Positions 1-10,793 of a stretch of DNA of 64,000 nt are shown here, in pieces. The stretch covers positions 150,752-214,751 of the forward strand of contig LATX02000248.1 of the NCBI GenBank assembly GCA_001466705.2, given 5' to 3'. Positions within the stretch are counted from its first letter, which is position 1, and the number at the start of each line of letters is the position of its first letter. The stretch is from Moniliophthora roreri (Eukaryota > Basidiomycota > Agaricomycetes > Agaricales > Marasmiaceae). The translations under genes were made by a program, and so were the position numbers. Under the pieces are notes generated by a model. It ran no database searches. It was not told the origin of the DNA and was given only the letters and a program-made list of their open reading frames with translations.

Positions 1-720
1 CAACTCAGCGGAAGCGGAGTATACCCCGAACTCTCAGGTCCAGCAGACTGGTCCGTCGAACGCGAACACGAGATATCCCGATTAGAAAAAGAGAACGATG
101 AGCTCCGCAGGAGGTTGGGTATCGATCAAGAAAGTATACTCGCTTCAGGCATCGACATGGATGCTGAAATCCGTCGTATGGAATGTGATAGACATCCTAT
201 ACTCTCTGTGGAAAAACACCGGAGACGGGGGAGTGGGCATAGTCGTTCCGGGAGTGGTGATCAGTGGGAGAGAGGTGGCGGTGGCGGTGGTGGAGGTAGT
301 GGTGGAGGTATTGGTTCATATTGGGATACTCTCACCAACGCGAACAACAAAGGCCCTCAGCAGCAGCATCAGCCCCAGCCAAGCTACAGCGCAGTACTGG
401 CCGGTGGGATGGGTGTACAGCAATCTCCCGGGCCAAACGTTGTAGGTGGTGCACCGCTCCAACGAGCGATCGACCTTCCTGGTATGCGTATGGGTGCTGG
501 TCCGCAAGGGAGACGGTTAGGGACTAGTTCGCCTCAGAGAGGTGGTTGGCCCGCCGCTCCTGGGAGAGGAGCTGGAGCGCCAAGTCCCACTGCTTCTGCA
601 AGTTCTGCTTCGGCAGCATTGAGTCTGTGGTCGAATCAACAACCGTCTTCTTCTGTCAGTGATAGACCGTGGCCGATGCAAGGTGGCGGAGGTGGTGGTG
701 GTGGTGGCGGATTGGATTAG
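1..720 (+). CDS. Coiled-coil, Gly/Ser-rich protein, 5'-truncated by window edge
   Basis: The frame is open from base 1 to the TAG at 718-720, so the gene enters from the left and only its C-terminal ~239 residues are visible. It begins with a short charged coiled-coil stretch (SRLEKENDELRRRLGID, about residues 27-43). A low-complexity tail rich in Gly, Ser, Pro and Gln follows, with two poly-Gly runs (near 274-310 and 682-714). The decayed copy at 2161 keeps the likely N-terminus (MSKSLQRLLRNLQSLL...), which suggests a full protein of roughly 310 residues. I do not recognise a characterised family. The coiled coil suggests oligomerisation, but that is inference. The last ~225 bp are repeated just downstream at 735-960. 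Confidence 0.6.
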   Translation, partial: QLSGSGVYPELSGPADWSVEREHEISRLEKENDELRRRLGIDQESILASGIDMDAEIRRMECDRHPILSVEKHRRRGSGHSRSGSGDQWERGGGGGGGGSGGGIGSYWDTLTNANNKGPQQQHQPQPSYSAVLAGGMGVQQSPGPNVVGGAPLQRAIDLPGMRMGAGPQGRRLGTSSPQRGGWPAAPGRGAGAPSPTASASSASAALSLWSNQQPSSSVSDRPWPMQGGGGGGGGGGLD

Positions 721-734
721 ACTCGGTAGCGCGC

Positions 735-960
735 GCGTTAGGGAGACGGTTAGGTACTAGTTCGCCTTGGAGAGGTGGGTTGGACCGCCGAGAGGAGAGC
801 AGGAACGCTAGGTACCACTGCTTCTGCGGATTCTGCTTCGGCAGTGTTGAGGCTGTGGTCGAACCAGCGGCATTCTTCTTCTGTTAGTGATAGACCCTGG
901 CCGATGCAAGATGGGGGAGGTGGGGGAGGTGGAGGGTTGGGTTGCGCGCGCGTTAAGTTA
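735..960 (+). repeat. Partial tandem duplicate of the gene's 3' end
   Basis: This stretch repeats about 506-718, starting at the shared string gggagacggttagg and continuing through the Ser-rich and poly-Gly coding part. The copy has small deletions and lies after the stop codon, so it is not translated with the gene. It ends in a similar Gly-codon run at 907-940. Confidence 0.7.
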
Positions 961-1223
961 CTCTGCTCTTATCCTCGTGTAGCCCAGTTTGGATTAACAT
1001 TTATCATTGAGTTCGGATCCTATGATATGACAGGAATTGTACCTCGACTCATAACCAGCCTCTACACGGTTTGAGTCAATCGAAGCCTTCCGCCCAGTAC
1101 TTATAACGTGAGGCGGCATTTTTTCCTACGAAGTTGGAGTAGCTAGACTTCTATTCCTACGCTATGAGCCCTGGTTACTCGATACCGCCATTACGGGAAA
1201 TAGAGACTGTACCCTCCGCCGCT

Positions 1224-1560
1224 TCAGAAACAATAAACCCACATTGGCTCTCCTTCGAGGTGAAGCTTCACCCTCAACTCTTCAATCTTCTCCTCAGATG
1301 GTACGGATACCGCCGGGAAACCAGGACGGTTGTAAGGAGAATATTTGGCCCAGCCTAGAACACACTTGCCACCATTGCCAAACGTAAGCTGCACCTTCGG
1401 AGAACCTATACCAACCTTATTGCAGGTACATATCCAACACAGATTTGCAGCGCTCGGATTCTTCCATTGATCCCCGTATGCAAGAGCCCAGGGTAGTCTC
1501 GGTGAGCTCAAAACCCCATACGCAGACCTTGTCTTTCATGTCTTCTGGGACTGGTGGTGC
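1224..1560 (-). pseudogene. Unrecognised decayed coding fragment, copy a
   Basis: A reverse-strand coding-like stretch (for example GGKCVLGWAKYSPYN around 1330-1375) has a partly diverged counterpart at 3370-3620. No start is convincing and the frame changes near 1450, so it is likely broken. I do not recognise the family. Its main value is as a marker of the ~1.9 kb tandem unit described under the copies at 2161 and 4030. Confidence 0.4.
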
Positions 1561-2087
1561 TTTGCGCGTATAGTTTTCCCTGTCAACTTGTTGGCTTGAT
1601 TCACGGAACTAGCCGAGGAAGACATACCGTATAGGGAATAAATCCTCTATCTTAACTGGTTTACGTTCAGTACTTCCAGTTTGCCACAACATTATGAGCC
1701 TGGATGAGACTGGATGGTGGTACTGTACAAGTTGAAGATTGAAAAGTCGCGACCTCGCCAATCGACGGGATAAGGTGCTGGGACACGTGACGTCTCCCGA
1801 GTCACGGTCACACCCATTGTGTTGCGAAGACTCGATCATCTCCATCGTAAACCTTTCCAACTAGCAGTATATTCTTCGAGTTGGTCATACCATCAATCCG
1901 CCGTTATGTCTAAGCCAATGGATACTAACATGGAATCCCGGCGCTAGTTGGAACTCTAATCAAGCTTCTAGAATTATATGGTGCCTGTCCCCAAATTCCG
2001 GAATCATGCAGTGCGTACCTACCACATCTACATACCCAATGAATAGCTCTCATGTATCCTTTAGTTGCGACATGAAAATACCTTAAC
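1561..2087. other. Intergenic, no gene seen
   Basis: No coding signal was found. The sequence near 2000-2020 (ggaatcatgcagtgcg) recurs near 3940. Together with the flanking matches, this marks the junction of a tandem unit about 1.94 kb long. Confidence 0.5.
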
Positions 2088-2160
2088 ATGACACCACGAA
2101 ACTCTCCTCACAGCTCGAGAAACCCAGGATCTTTCACGAGACCTTACATCTACCGTCGAC

Positions 2161-2960
2161 ATGTCAAAGTCACTGCAAAGGCTCCTACGAAATCTACAGA
2201 GTCTGCTTCAGTCAATTTCTGGCGAAGAAGATGGAGGAGAAGCCGCCAAAGTCGATGCCAACAGAGATGCACATGTGCAGCACGTCGACCCAGCAGAGGT
2301 TTTGTCCCTCCTAGACAAACTGACCGGCCAGCTCAGCGGAAGCGGAGGGTACCCTGAACTCTCAGGTCCGTCGAACGTGAACACGAGATATCTCGATTGC
2401 AAAACGAGAACGACGACCCCGCAGAATGTTGGGTATCTGTCCAGGGAGTACTATGTCCGCCTCTGGCATCGATACGGACGCTGAAATCCGTCGTATGAAA
2501 TGCGATAGGCATCTTATACTTTCTGTGGATAAACACCGGAGACGGGGGAGTGGGCATAGTCGGTCTGGGAGTGATGACCAGTGGGAGAGGGGTATTGTTT
2601 GTGACAGAGGTATCGGTTCATATTGAGATAATCTCACCGACGCCAATACGAACGACAAGAGTTCAGGCTCTTAGCAGCAGCATCCTCAGCTATACAGCGC
2701 GGCCCTGGCTGGTGGGATGTGTGTACAGCAATCTCCCGGGCCAAAGGTTATAGGTGGTGCACCGCTCCAAGCCTCCAACGAGCGATCGACCTTCCTGGGT
2801 TAGGTATTAGCTCGCCTTAGAGATGATTGGGCCGCCGGGAGAGGAGCTGGAGCACCAATTCCCGTTGCTTTTGCGAGTTCTGCTTCGGTGTCACTGAGTC
2901 TGCTCGAATCAGCGACCGGGGCAAACGGGAGGTGGATTGGATTGGATTTGAATCGGTGGT
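2161..2960 (+). pseudogene. Second copy of the coiled-coil/Gly-rich gene, frameshifted
   Basis: An ATG at 2161 opens a frame that matches the truncated gene at position 1 through the shared string LTGQLSGSG and the following YPELSGP. A small deletion at the Ala-Asp-Trp site then breaks the frame, and later homology appears in other frames (for example the stretch after 2455 matching IDMDAEIRRME). The homology runs through the former 3' end to about 2960, with several further indels. This copy supplies the N-terminus that the window edge hides from copy 1. Confidence 0.7.
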
Positions 2961-3369
2961 ATAGTGGTGGAGTTTGCGTGCGCGCACACTAAGTTATTCT
3001 GTGATCGTGTAGCCTATTTCGTATTAATGTTTATCGATTTTTGATTCTATACGACATGCGAGGGAGCCCGGAAGTGTCGATGATATCATGGACGATGTAC
3101 CCTCTATTAATCGTAGTGTGGGGGGTCCTGCTTGTTTAAACAAGGCCGTTTCAGAGGTGGTGAAGAAGATATATAAACAGTTGAATTAGGTACAATGTAC
3201 AGCACGAATCAGGGTGACAGTGAAAACCTTTACTCGACGCCGCCACTACTGTGACTTTGAACACCACCGTGATCAACTGGGGGTGGATCCTTTCATGCGA
3301 GTCATTATTGATGAAAAGGGACGTCGATCCGGAGGAACTCGAGAGTGTGATTAGCCAGTATGAAAACAC

Positions 3370-3620
3370 ACCTCAACCTTCAATCTTCTCCACATATGGT
3401 ACGGCGTTCGCCGAGGATCATTGGACCTAGCCGAGGACATACTCGCGACAAAAGGTCAGCTGTGCCTTTGGAGAATCCAGCGGCAGGTCTGAAGTAGAAA
3501 TTTACAGCGCTCGTATGCCTGGCAAGTACGAGCCAAAGGTAGCCTCAGTGGACTTGAAACTCCATACGCAAATCCGCGGCAGAATCGCGAGCGTGATCTT
3601 CCCCGTCAATTTGTTAGTTT
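3370..3620 (-). pseudogene. Unrecognised decayed coding fragment, copy b
   Basis: This is a diverged repeat of 1270-1570 in the same orientation and the same order relative to the coiled-coil gene copy. Stops and indels interrupt every frame. The flanks 3000-3370 and 3620-3930 hold no gene I can support. Confidence 0.45.
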
Positions 3621-4029
3621 AGGGCTAGTTAAAGGAGAACCGTAAGGCACAAAAGTTGGTGAATGGATCCGATTCGTCATTGCCAATATTGGTAGTATGC
3701 CACAACATGAGAACTGGACTCGTGCATATGCATCGTGCATCATGCCGCGCCAGAAATGTTACTTTCCCACTGCCTTCACCATCTCAGCTAGCAGCGTCAT
3801 GCTGTCGGTTTTCCTTGTGGTATACGTACAGAAACAACCTTCACACCGACGCCCAAATTGTCAAGGTTTTACGCGCGAAAATAAATAGCTCTTTTTCTGT
3901 CCGAAAGAGTGTGAAGGGGCATCAAGAGACGATTTTGGAATCATGCAGTGCGGTGCGTAACGTCATAAAATCTCTCTTGTATATTGAGCAGCTCACGATT
4001 AAGTAGCATCTCGCAGCCCAAAGGAATGA

Positions 4030-4200
4030 ACGGAGAATGCACCCTTTACATGACACTACGTAACTCTGCTGTTTATGGATTGATAAACCCAGGACATTTA
4101 TCAGAAGAACTTCAAGAAGACATCCACATGTTGACCCAAAGGACATCTTCTCTCTCCTAGACAAACACATCATCCAAACTCTCAAGATCAGCCGAGTCTA
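4030..4200 (+). pseudogene. Third, most decayed copy of the coiled-coil gene 5' region
   Basis: Similarity to 2070-2330 is visible: a tacatgacac.acg block, aaacccaggac, and ctcctagacaaac, which codes for LLDK in the other copies. The rest is scrambled. It follows a repeat of the 2000-2020 junction sequence, so the order upstream junction, gene copy, reverse fragment, junction, gene copy is preserved. Confidence 0.5.
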
Positions 4201-4942
4201 CTATGGCTTTCGGCGGACAAATCAGCAGCCTTAAGCTTCTACCTCTGAACCTATCCATGGCCGGTCCAAGCGGGTGATGGTTGAGTCACTGACGGCCGTG
4301 GAGTTTGGGCACAAAGTCCTTCTGTTTTTCTTCTTGTGTTTCCTGTTTTGGACCCTACGCGAAATGCAAGCGATCTCGTTAACAGTCTAGAGGTGACGAT
4401 GATCTCATGGGAGAGGAGTCAATGACTAATACCCTGGGTTCCAAGAGCGTTGGGTAACATGTACACCTCTCTTCCATGACGGATTCAAGCTAGGTTTCTT
4501 GTTTTTCAGACAATGATCTGCGGCTTGAAGAGTTTGGATATTTTGCTCCACCGGTGCCAGTATTGTTGACCGACCGGGCTCCCTCGGACATTTCATGGTG
4601 TTTTCTCTACGCAGTTTGGAGATTACTCATACACGTGCCAGCAATTGGGACCCGATATCCATATCTAGATTCCATATTTCGACCCGACCTGCACTCCGTT
4701 CACTACTTACAACCGCTGCAATATTGATCGCATCCATTTTCGGTACCGCTTTATGGTTTCACCTTTTAGGGTTGCGATACTCGGAAATGCTTCTACTCCC
4801 AAAGAAAAACTCACAGGCTCATTCTACCTACATGCGGCTACCCCAAGTTCGGGTATCGTTTCGACAGTTCATTCGTTGCACCCCAAATCATTGAATACAC
4901 AAGCACAACCTTCTGGTACCCCCTCGTATTTATAGGACCATA
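4201..4942. other. Intergenic, no gene seen
   Basis: Only short, overlapping frames in several phases are present. A TATA-like tatttata lies at 4927-4934, immediately before the Hsp20-like gene. Confidence 0.5.
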
Positions 4943-5702
4943 ATGGCACGACACTCGCCACCCTTTGGCTCCTGTGTCAGTCACGTTCCAATGACGACGT
5001 CAACCCCGACGACGTCAGCCTCGACTACGCCTCACCGTCCGCCCTCATTGCCGCTACCTCCACGAATTCTTCCGGACGGACGTCAACATGTTATAAATCT
5101 AGCTTGGTCCTCCTCTTCCTCCTCTTCTGACAACACCCCACCTGAAACAACTTTCCCAACTTCAAACCTATACGAATCCGCATCCGCACCTGCCTCGACA
5201 CGTAACGAAATGATGCTAGCTTCGAGTGCCGTTCCCCGTCTCGATATCGCTCGTCTTTCACCTCCTCCATCCATCGCTACATCCCATTCCACTCGATCGG
5301 CCGTCTTCTCTCCAATGGAAAGAGCGCGTCGAACAGCTCCCCCAGACAACTCGCCTCCCATGACAATTCAGTCATCCCCTTTGAAGCATACGCTTCAAGT
5401 CAAGCTTCCAGTCATCATACAACCTGAAATGGTGACTATTTCAGCAAATAAGGGGGATAAACTAAAAGTCATTGCAGATGCATGGCATTTGGAAAATGAT
5501 TGTGAGTCCAGGTATAGTATCCACCACGCTGACTCTTGACATCTCGGTTGCAGGCCATTATGAATGGATAATCAGTTTTCCACCCAGAGACATTGACATG
5601 TCAGGCGTTCATGCCAGATTCGAACCAGACGGAACCCTCGTCATTGACGTTCGCAGGTTTCCGCGCCACAGTCACTTTGCCAGACCAGTAGCGTTTGTAT
5701 AA
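4943..5702 (+). CDS. Hsp20/alpha-crystallin-like chaperone
   Basis: There are two exons, 4943-5501 and 5554-5702, with a GTGAGT...CAG intron (52 nt, phase 1), giving 235 aa. The first ~145 residues are Ser/Thr/Pro-rich and probably disordered. The C-terminal ~90 residues look like a small heat-shock domain: a run ending in KLKVIADAWHLE, then the strand HYEWIISFPPRDIDMSG and a closing V.ARFEPDGTLVIDV. The family acts as ATP-independent holdase chaperones. A TATA-like box only 9-16 bp upstream of 4943 makes the in-frame ATG at 4991 a serious alternative start. Confidence is high for the fold and lower for the exact start. Confidence 0.8.
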
Positions 5703-6101
5703 CATTTACCAAATAATTGGGACTTTGTAGGTTTCAGAACTTGAATTACTTTACTTGTCAGTTATTTAGAGTTGGCTTGTGCTACCTCATACTACTGTAT
5801 CGATATGCTTGATGCATACACCATATTCTTATTGATGGAAGTGCGGAAATGTACTCGTATATACTCGCTTGTGCAAATGCAGAAGATTACATGCATTTTC
5901 CTCGTGTTATCGGGACGCCATAGAGAAATCCCCTGAGATGAAATCGATGAGATCTGAGGCGCAGCCGCCGGAGAGTCGGAGAGAGCTGCTTGTCTTGGCG
6001 CCTAGTCCAGGCCGGTGAGTCCGAAAACTTGAGGACAAACACGGTTTCCTTCCTACCACCACCCACTTGACTCTTTTCGCAATCTCCTTTTTCAGCTCGC
6101 C

Positions 6102-7232
6102 ATGACGAAAGCTTCAATCTATCTAGCCCTATTTTTCCAAATTCATCTCGCTCTTGCGGGGACAGTCGGAAATGGTGGTTCATGCTCGGGCTCCAGAGAT
6201 CATCTTGACCCCAACTCGCACAAGCTGATTACAGACTGCTCCGATCACTACTACTGCACCGCTCCTCAAAATGGTACATGCGTGCCCAAAGCATGCCGGC
6301 GAGACGAATACCCATTCGGATACTCTGACCAAGACATGTTACCTCCAATGTGTCCTCAAGGAACGTTTTGCCCAGATGAAGGAAGTGGATGTAGAGCGCA
6401 AGTCGCAGTTGGGCAAGGCTGTCAAATGAATCGAGATGACCAGTGTGCGCCGGCGCCCGGTTGGAGAGAGTTGGAGAGAGACGAAAACTGGCTGGGGTCC
6501 ATTTGTTTAAAGTCGGTTTGCATGTGCGTTGCAAGTTGCACTTTCTATATACTATACGTGACCTCATACCTTTTTTTACTTGCATAGGTACGCGAATGCC
6601 ACGTTCAACGAACCCTGCATTCTTGAAAGCAATGCCTACATCTCTGTCGTCTCTGGGCAGGCCTACAACACGATTATCTCTCGCGATAACTGTCGTTCTC
6701 CGCAGCTCTACTGTGATCCAAATAGCAAGACATGTCAAGCTTCAAAATTGATTGGCTCTTACTGCGAGGCAGATGCTGAATGTGAACAAGTACGTATATG
6801 TTACTGATATGCTTCACCACGTTGCAATTCTTTCTCAAGCGCAACTGCGTAAACGGCGTCTGTGCCATTCCACCTGAAGCTCCCTTGAGGATCTCGGCCT
6901 GGCAGTACCTTGTGACTGTACTTTGTCTCGTTGGGGGTAACCACTTTCTCTTTCCTTGTGATTGCGGATGCGATACTCAAGCTTTGAAAGCTATGGCTTC
7001 GACCTTGATTCTCCTTATCATCATTCACAAGCGCCATCGCTACTATCGATATCGGGAGTTGAGACAATATTACTTTGAACAGCTAAGGTCAGTCTTTTAC
7101 CTCCCGCAGATCACTTCCTTCATATCTAACTGTTCTCTATTACCTTTTAGTCTTAGGCGCTCAATCATCGCGCTGCATACTGCTGCCAGCAAAGCGGATC
7201 CTCGTTTCAAGACCAAGTCAATCGTTGTGTGA
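6102..7232 (+). CDS. Secreted Cys-rich single-pass membrane protein
   Basis: Exons are 6102-6523, 6588-6789, 6840-6936, 6982-7087 and 7157-7232, giving 300 aa. It starts with a signal peptide (MTKASIYLALFFQIHLALAG) and continues as a ~230-residue ectodomain rich in paired Cys (CSDHYYC, MCPQGTFCPDEGSGC, SPQLYCDP, YCEADAEC, NCVNGVC). One hydrophobic segment near residues 240-268 follows, then a short basic cytoplasmic tail (HKRHRYYRYRELRQ). The fourth intron is only 45 nt and in frame, so retention would still be translatable. The architecture fits a cell-surface receptor or adhesin-like protein conserved in mushrooms. No specific function can be assigned. Confidence 0.75.
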
Positions 7233-7558
7233 TGGTTTTCGGATAAAATTCTTCTAGTACTTTGTGTATTGTTTCATTTAGCATATTTGCACTGTATCCC
7301 CGTATTTCTCCGTGTTACCGAGTTGCAAAATACGTTTTTGCCCCGAGCCCATCAAAAAATCAGCCAAAATAAGTCAACCCGAGCGGCAGACTAACGAAAA
7401 AACGATCTTAACCTGAGCACCTATTAGTCCCAAAAACGTATTACGCTACGTTCACGCGTCATTTGAAGTTTCACGGCAAGTCACACAGGCGTGATCAGTA
7501 ATCGCTACCGTTACCGTTACGCGCATTGTTCTCTGCTTGATACCACGATCTTAACGCC
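7233..7558. promoter_or_regulatory. ORC1 promoter region with an MCB (MluI) box
   Basis: This 326-bp gap contains a perfect ACGCGT at 7454-7459, about 100 bp before the ORC1 start codon. In ascomycete yeasts MCB sites bind MBF and drive G1/S transcription of replication genes. Similar control of ORC1 here is inference. Confidence 0.5.
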
Positions 7559-10540
7559 ATGTCTCGTGCTACACAACCCATGACTCCTCGTCGCTCAAGA
7601 CGGGGGCAGCCCATCGTCATGTCACCTAGCAAGTCTACTAGAGGCAAACAAGCTACATGGGTGTCGGAACCAGCATACAAACGAACCCTCGAACCAGAGC
7701 TCGATTTGTTCCCGGCGGAACTAGAGAAATGGAGAGAAGAAAGACAAGAGGATGAGGATGAAGATGAAGATATGGATAATGGCTCTCAGACACGATTTTA
7801 CAATGAACTGCAAGTTACCCAGCCCTCCTTTACGTCCAACCGAAAGGGCAAAGGAAAGGCACTGGCGGAGGAAGTGACCTACAGAATCGGCGACACGGTC
7901 CTCGTGGAAACGTTCAACTACATGCGAATGGCGCGAAAAGTCCCGAACGTTGCGATTATCGTTGACATGTGGGAAACGGACTATGAAGGGCCCGAGGAGA
8001 CTGGAAAGATGAAGGTGTTGGTACATTGGTTTGTCAGACCGAGCGAACTTCCAACAATTCGAGCTAAAAGGGAACATCATGAGGTGCGTTGCGTTGTTCA
8101 TTCACTTTTTTTCACTGTATATTCAAGAATCGCATACTAGGACGAAATCTACTACTCGCTATCTTCAGCGGATATCCTAGATCCACTTCTCATCATAGCA
8201 AAGTGTGACGTGCGGCAAGGGAAGAAGAACGATATACCCAAATCACCAAAGAAAGGGCGAGGATGGACTATGGCTTCCATTCCAGAAGAATCCGACTCTG
8301 GTGATGACGAGGAAGGGCCGTCTACTTCTGTATCTACATCTACTCCCTCAGAACGGCTACAGTGCCGTTTCGCCATCGACTCTAGGAGGGGAATTTATTA
8401 CACTTTTGAGTGGGACAAGCATTACAAAGCTGCACTCGAGTCCTGCAAAGCCCGCAGCGACGGCGAGTGGAATAGGAATACTATGTGTGCGATATGGGAT
8501 GTTCAACCTGACACGAAGGAGTCGAAGAAGAAGGGCACCGCACGACGTGGACCACCACGTAAGAAGGTCAAGAAAGACAAGGACGAGCCTGAGGAAGATG
8601 CATCCGAGGATCAGTCCAGCGAAGAGGAATACGATGCTACTGCGCACGATGACGAGAGCGAAGATGATGCACAGTCAGATGGCGTAGCGTCTTCTCAGTC
8701 TGAAGGAGAGGAAGCAGCAGATGATGTCGACGATGACGACGACGCTGTGCCGCGGACACCATCAAAACGTAAACGAAGTGCAGGTTCTGCATTTACGACG
8801 CCCAAGAAACCTCGCGGTCGTCAGCTCAAGGTTCATCCCACACCTCACTCCAAAGCAGCTCTATCCCGTCGTCGGCAGTCTTCATCACCGAACAAAAGCA
8901 AGAGGGCTCCAGTACCGAAAAAGGGTGATCTCGATGGTCCAGACGATACGCTGCTTGGCCTTCCTGCAGACCCGTGGCTGCGCGCTATGCATTGTCTGCA
9001 TTTAGGCAATCGACCGAAGCGACTTCCTTGTAGAGACCAGGAATATGAGGATGTCAAGCGGAACGTGCAAGATTTAGTGGAAGAAGGCAGTGGCGGTTGT
9101 ATTTGTGAGTGCCTCATTCCATGCGGCGCTGGATATGTGATCTAATGAGTTTTGCTCCAGTCATTTCTGGTGTACCTGGGACCGGTAAAACAGCTACTGT
9201 CCATGCGGTCATCCGAGAGCTGAAGGAGATGGCTGAGAACAACGTGAGGCTGTCCTGATCGATTCAAAGGTATAGACGAGCTAATTGCGGCTGCACAGGA
9301 AACTAACCCGTTCACATATTGCGAAATCAATGGTCTCAAGATTCCAGAACCTACTGCCGCCTACAACCTGCTTTGGGAAACGGTATCTGGACACGACGTG
9401 CAGAAGGAAGGGCACCTCAAGATCACCGCAAAGGAAAGCTTGAAGGAGCTGACAAAATACTTTAGTGGTGGAGGCAGGCGGCCAGGTAATCACACCTGGT
9501 AAGTGATCGCCACTTTGTTGCAAATACGTCAACTTGATTCATACATCACCAGCGTCGTTCTCATGGATGAATTGGACCAAGTGGTGACCGCAAAGCAGGA
9601 CGTCATTTACAACTTTTTCAATTGGCCCACAATCTCCAACAGTCAATTAATTGTTTTAGCTGTGGCCAATACTTTTGATCTTCCTCAGCGCGTGATGACT
9701 GGACGTGTACGAAGTCGGCTTGGTATGTCATCCGATACGGTATACCCGGTTGGTGATTCGCTAACCTGTTATTTTTACAGGAATGACCAGAATCAACTTT
9801 AGCCCTTACGACAGAGAACAGTTAAAAGAGATTGTCAAGTCGAGATTAAAGGCGGCTACTGATAGTCTGCCACCTGAAAAGAGAAAGGATGTGATAGCGG
9901 AAGATGGGATCACGTTTGCTGCTATGAGTGTTAGTGGGATTACAGGTGATGCTCGACGTGCGTTGGATATCTGCAGGTACGCTTCATGCACGTGTACCTT
10001 TTGCTTGTAATGCTGACGACGCACAGGCGAGCAGTAGAGCTAGTCCGTCCAACCAGCAAGACGGCCAAGATCAACGATGTACGAGAGGTCATCAAGATGA
10101 TGAGAGCTAGTCCCACCGCCGCATACTTGCGAGAATGCAGCCTGCATGAACGAATCATGCTTGCTTCTTTGGTCAAATGCATAAAGCGTGAAGGCGTGGA
10201 GGATATCAAGCTGGGAGAGGTAAGCGCGTTGTTTCGTATCTATTTACTTACTCGACTCGGTCTGACAATTGTCGTTATACAGGTCAAGCACCAACATCAC
10301 AACTATGTGGACACACTCACTTCCGACACTGATCCCAGACGGAAACCGACTTATACCGAGCTGGATATGGTTTTGGAATCGCTTGTGGCTTCTCGAGCGA
10401 TACTTTTGGAGGATGGCGTTGCCGCGATGAGAAAGGCGCCATCTGAGCGAAGGGTGGTGCTCAATCTCGAGCAGTCGGAAGTAGAAAGGGTGTTAAGTGA
10501 TGTCGGGGGAGACCACTGGAAGAGAGTGCTTTCTGGATAG
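7559..10540 (+). CDS. ORC1: Origin recognition complex subunit 1
   Basis: Eight exons close cleanly: 7559-8083, 8141-9104, 9161-9243, 9299-9498, 9553-9722, 9781-9976, 10027-10219 and 10283-10540, giving 862 aa. The N-terminal third has a BAH-like region (YRIGDTVLVETFNYMRMA...), which in ORC1 binds chromatin. An acidic/basic linker (about residues 210-450) with long Glu/Asp and Lys runs follows. The AAA+ core has Walker A (GVPGTGKTA), Walker B (VVLMDELDQ), sensor-1 (VLAVANTFD) and sensor-2 (GDARRALDIC). The winged-helix domain forms the C-terminus. ORC1 is the ATPase subunit that marks origins and loads Cdc6/MCM in the nucleus. Length and order are normal and I see no lesions. Confidence 0.95.
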
Positions 10541-10793
10541 CTATTAGACCCGTGCGTTTTTAACAAGTGAAGCATTACATGATTATATTCAAATCTCCGT
10601 CAGTTCAGATAGCGTCAATACGTATCTCATTGGAGAATAGAGGACGGCTCTTTCGTAAATAACCACTAGATAACCAGTAATATGTGACGAGTACCACGAT
10701 CTGCACATATTCTGGATCAAAAGGAACTTGACTTCTCCCAATTGCAGCACCTATTTGTTACCTCAAGCGTTGGGAACAAAACCCATACCCAAA

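Noticed and set aside
6229..6738. Reverse frame of 169 codons opposite the Cys-rich membrane protein
   Set aside because: It is a shadow of the plus-strand gene, whose splice phases, signal peptide and Cys pattern are coherent.
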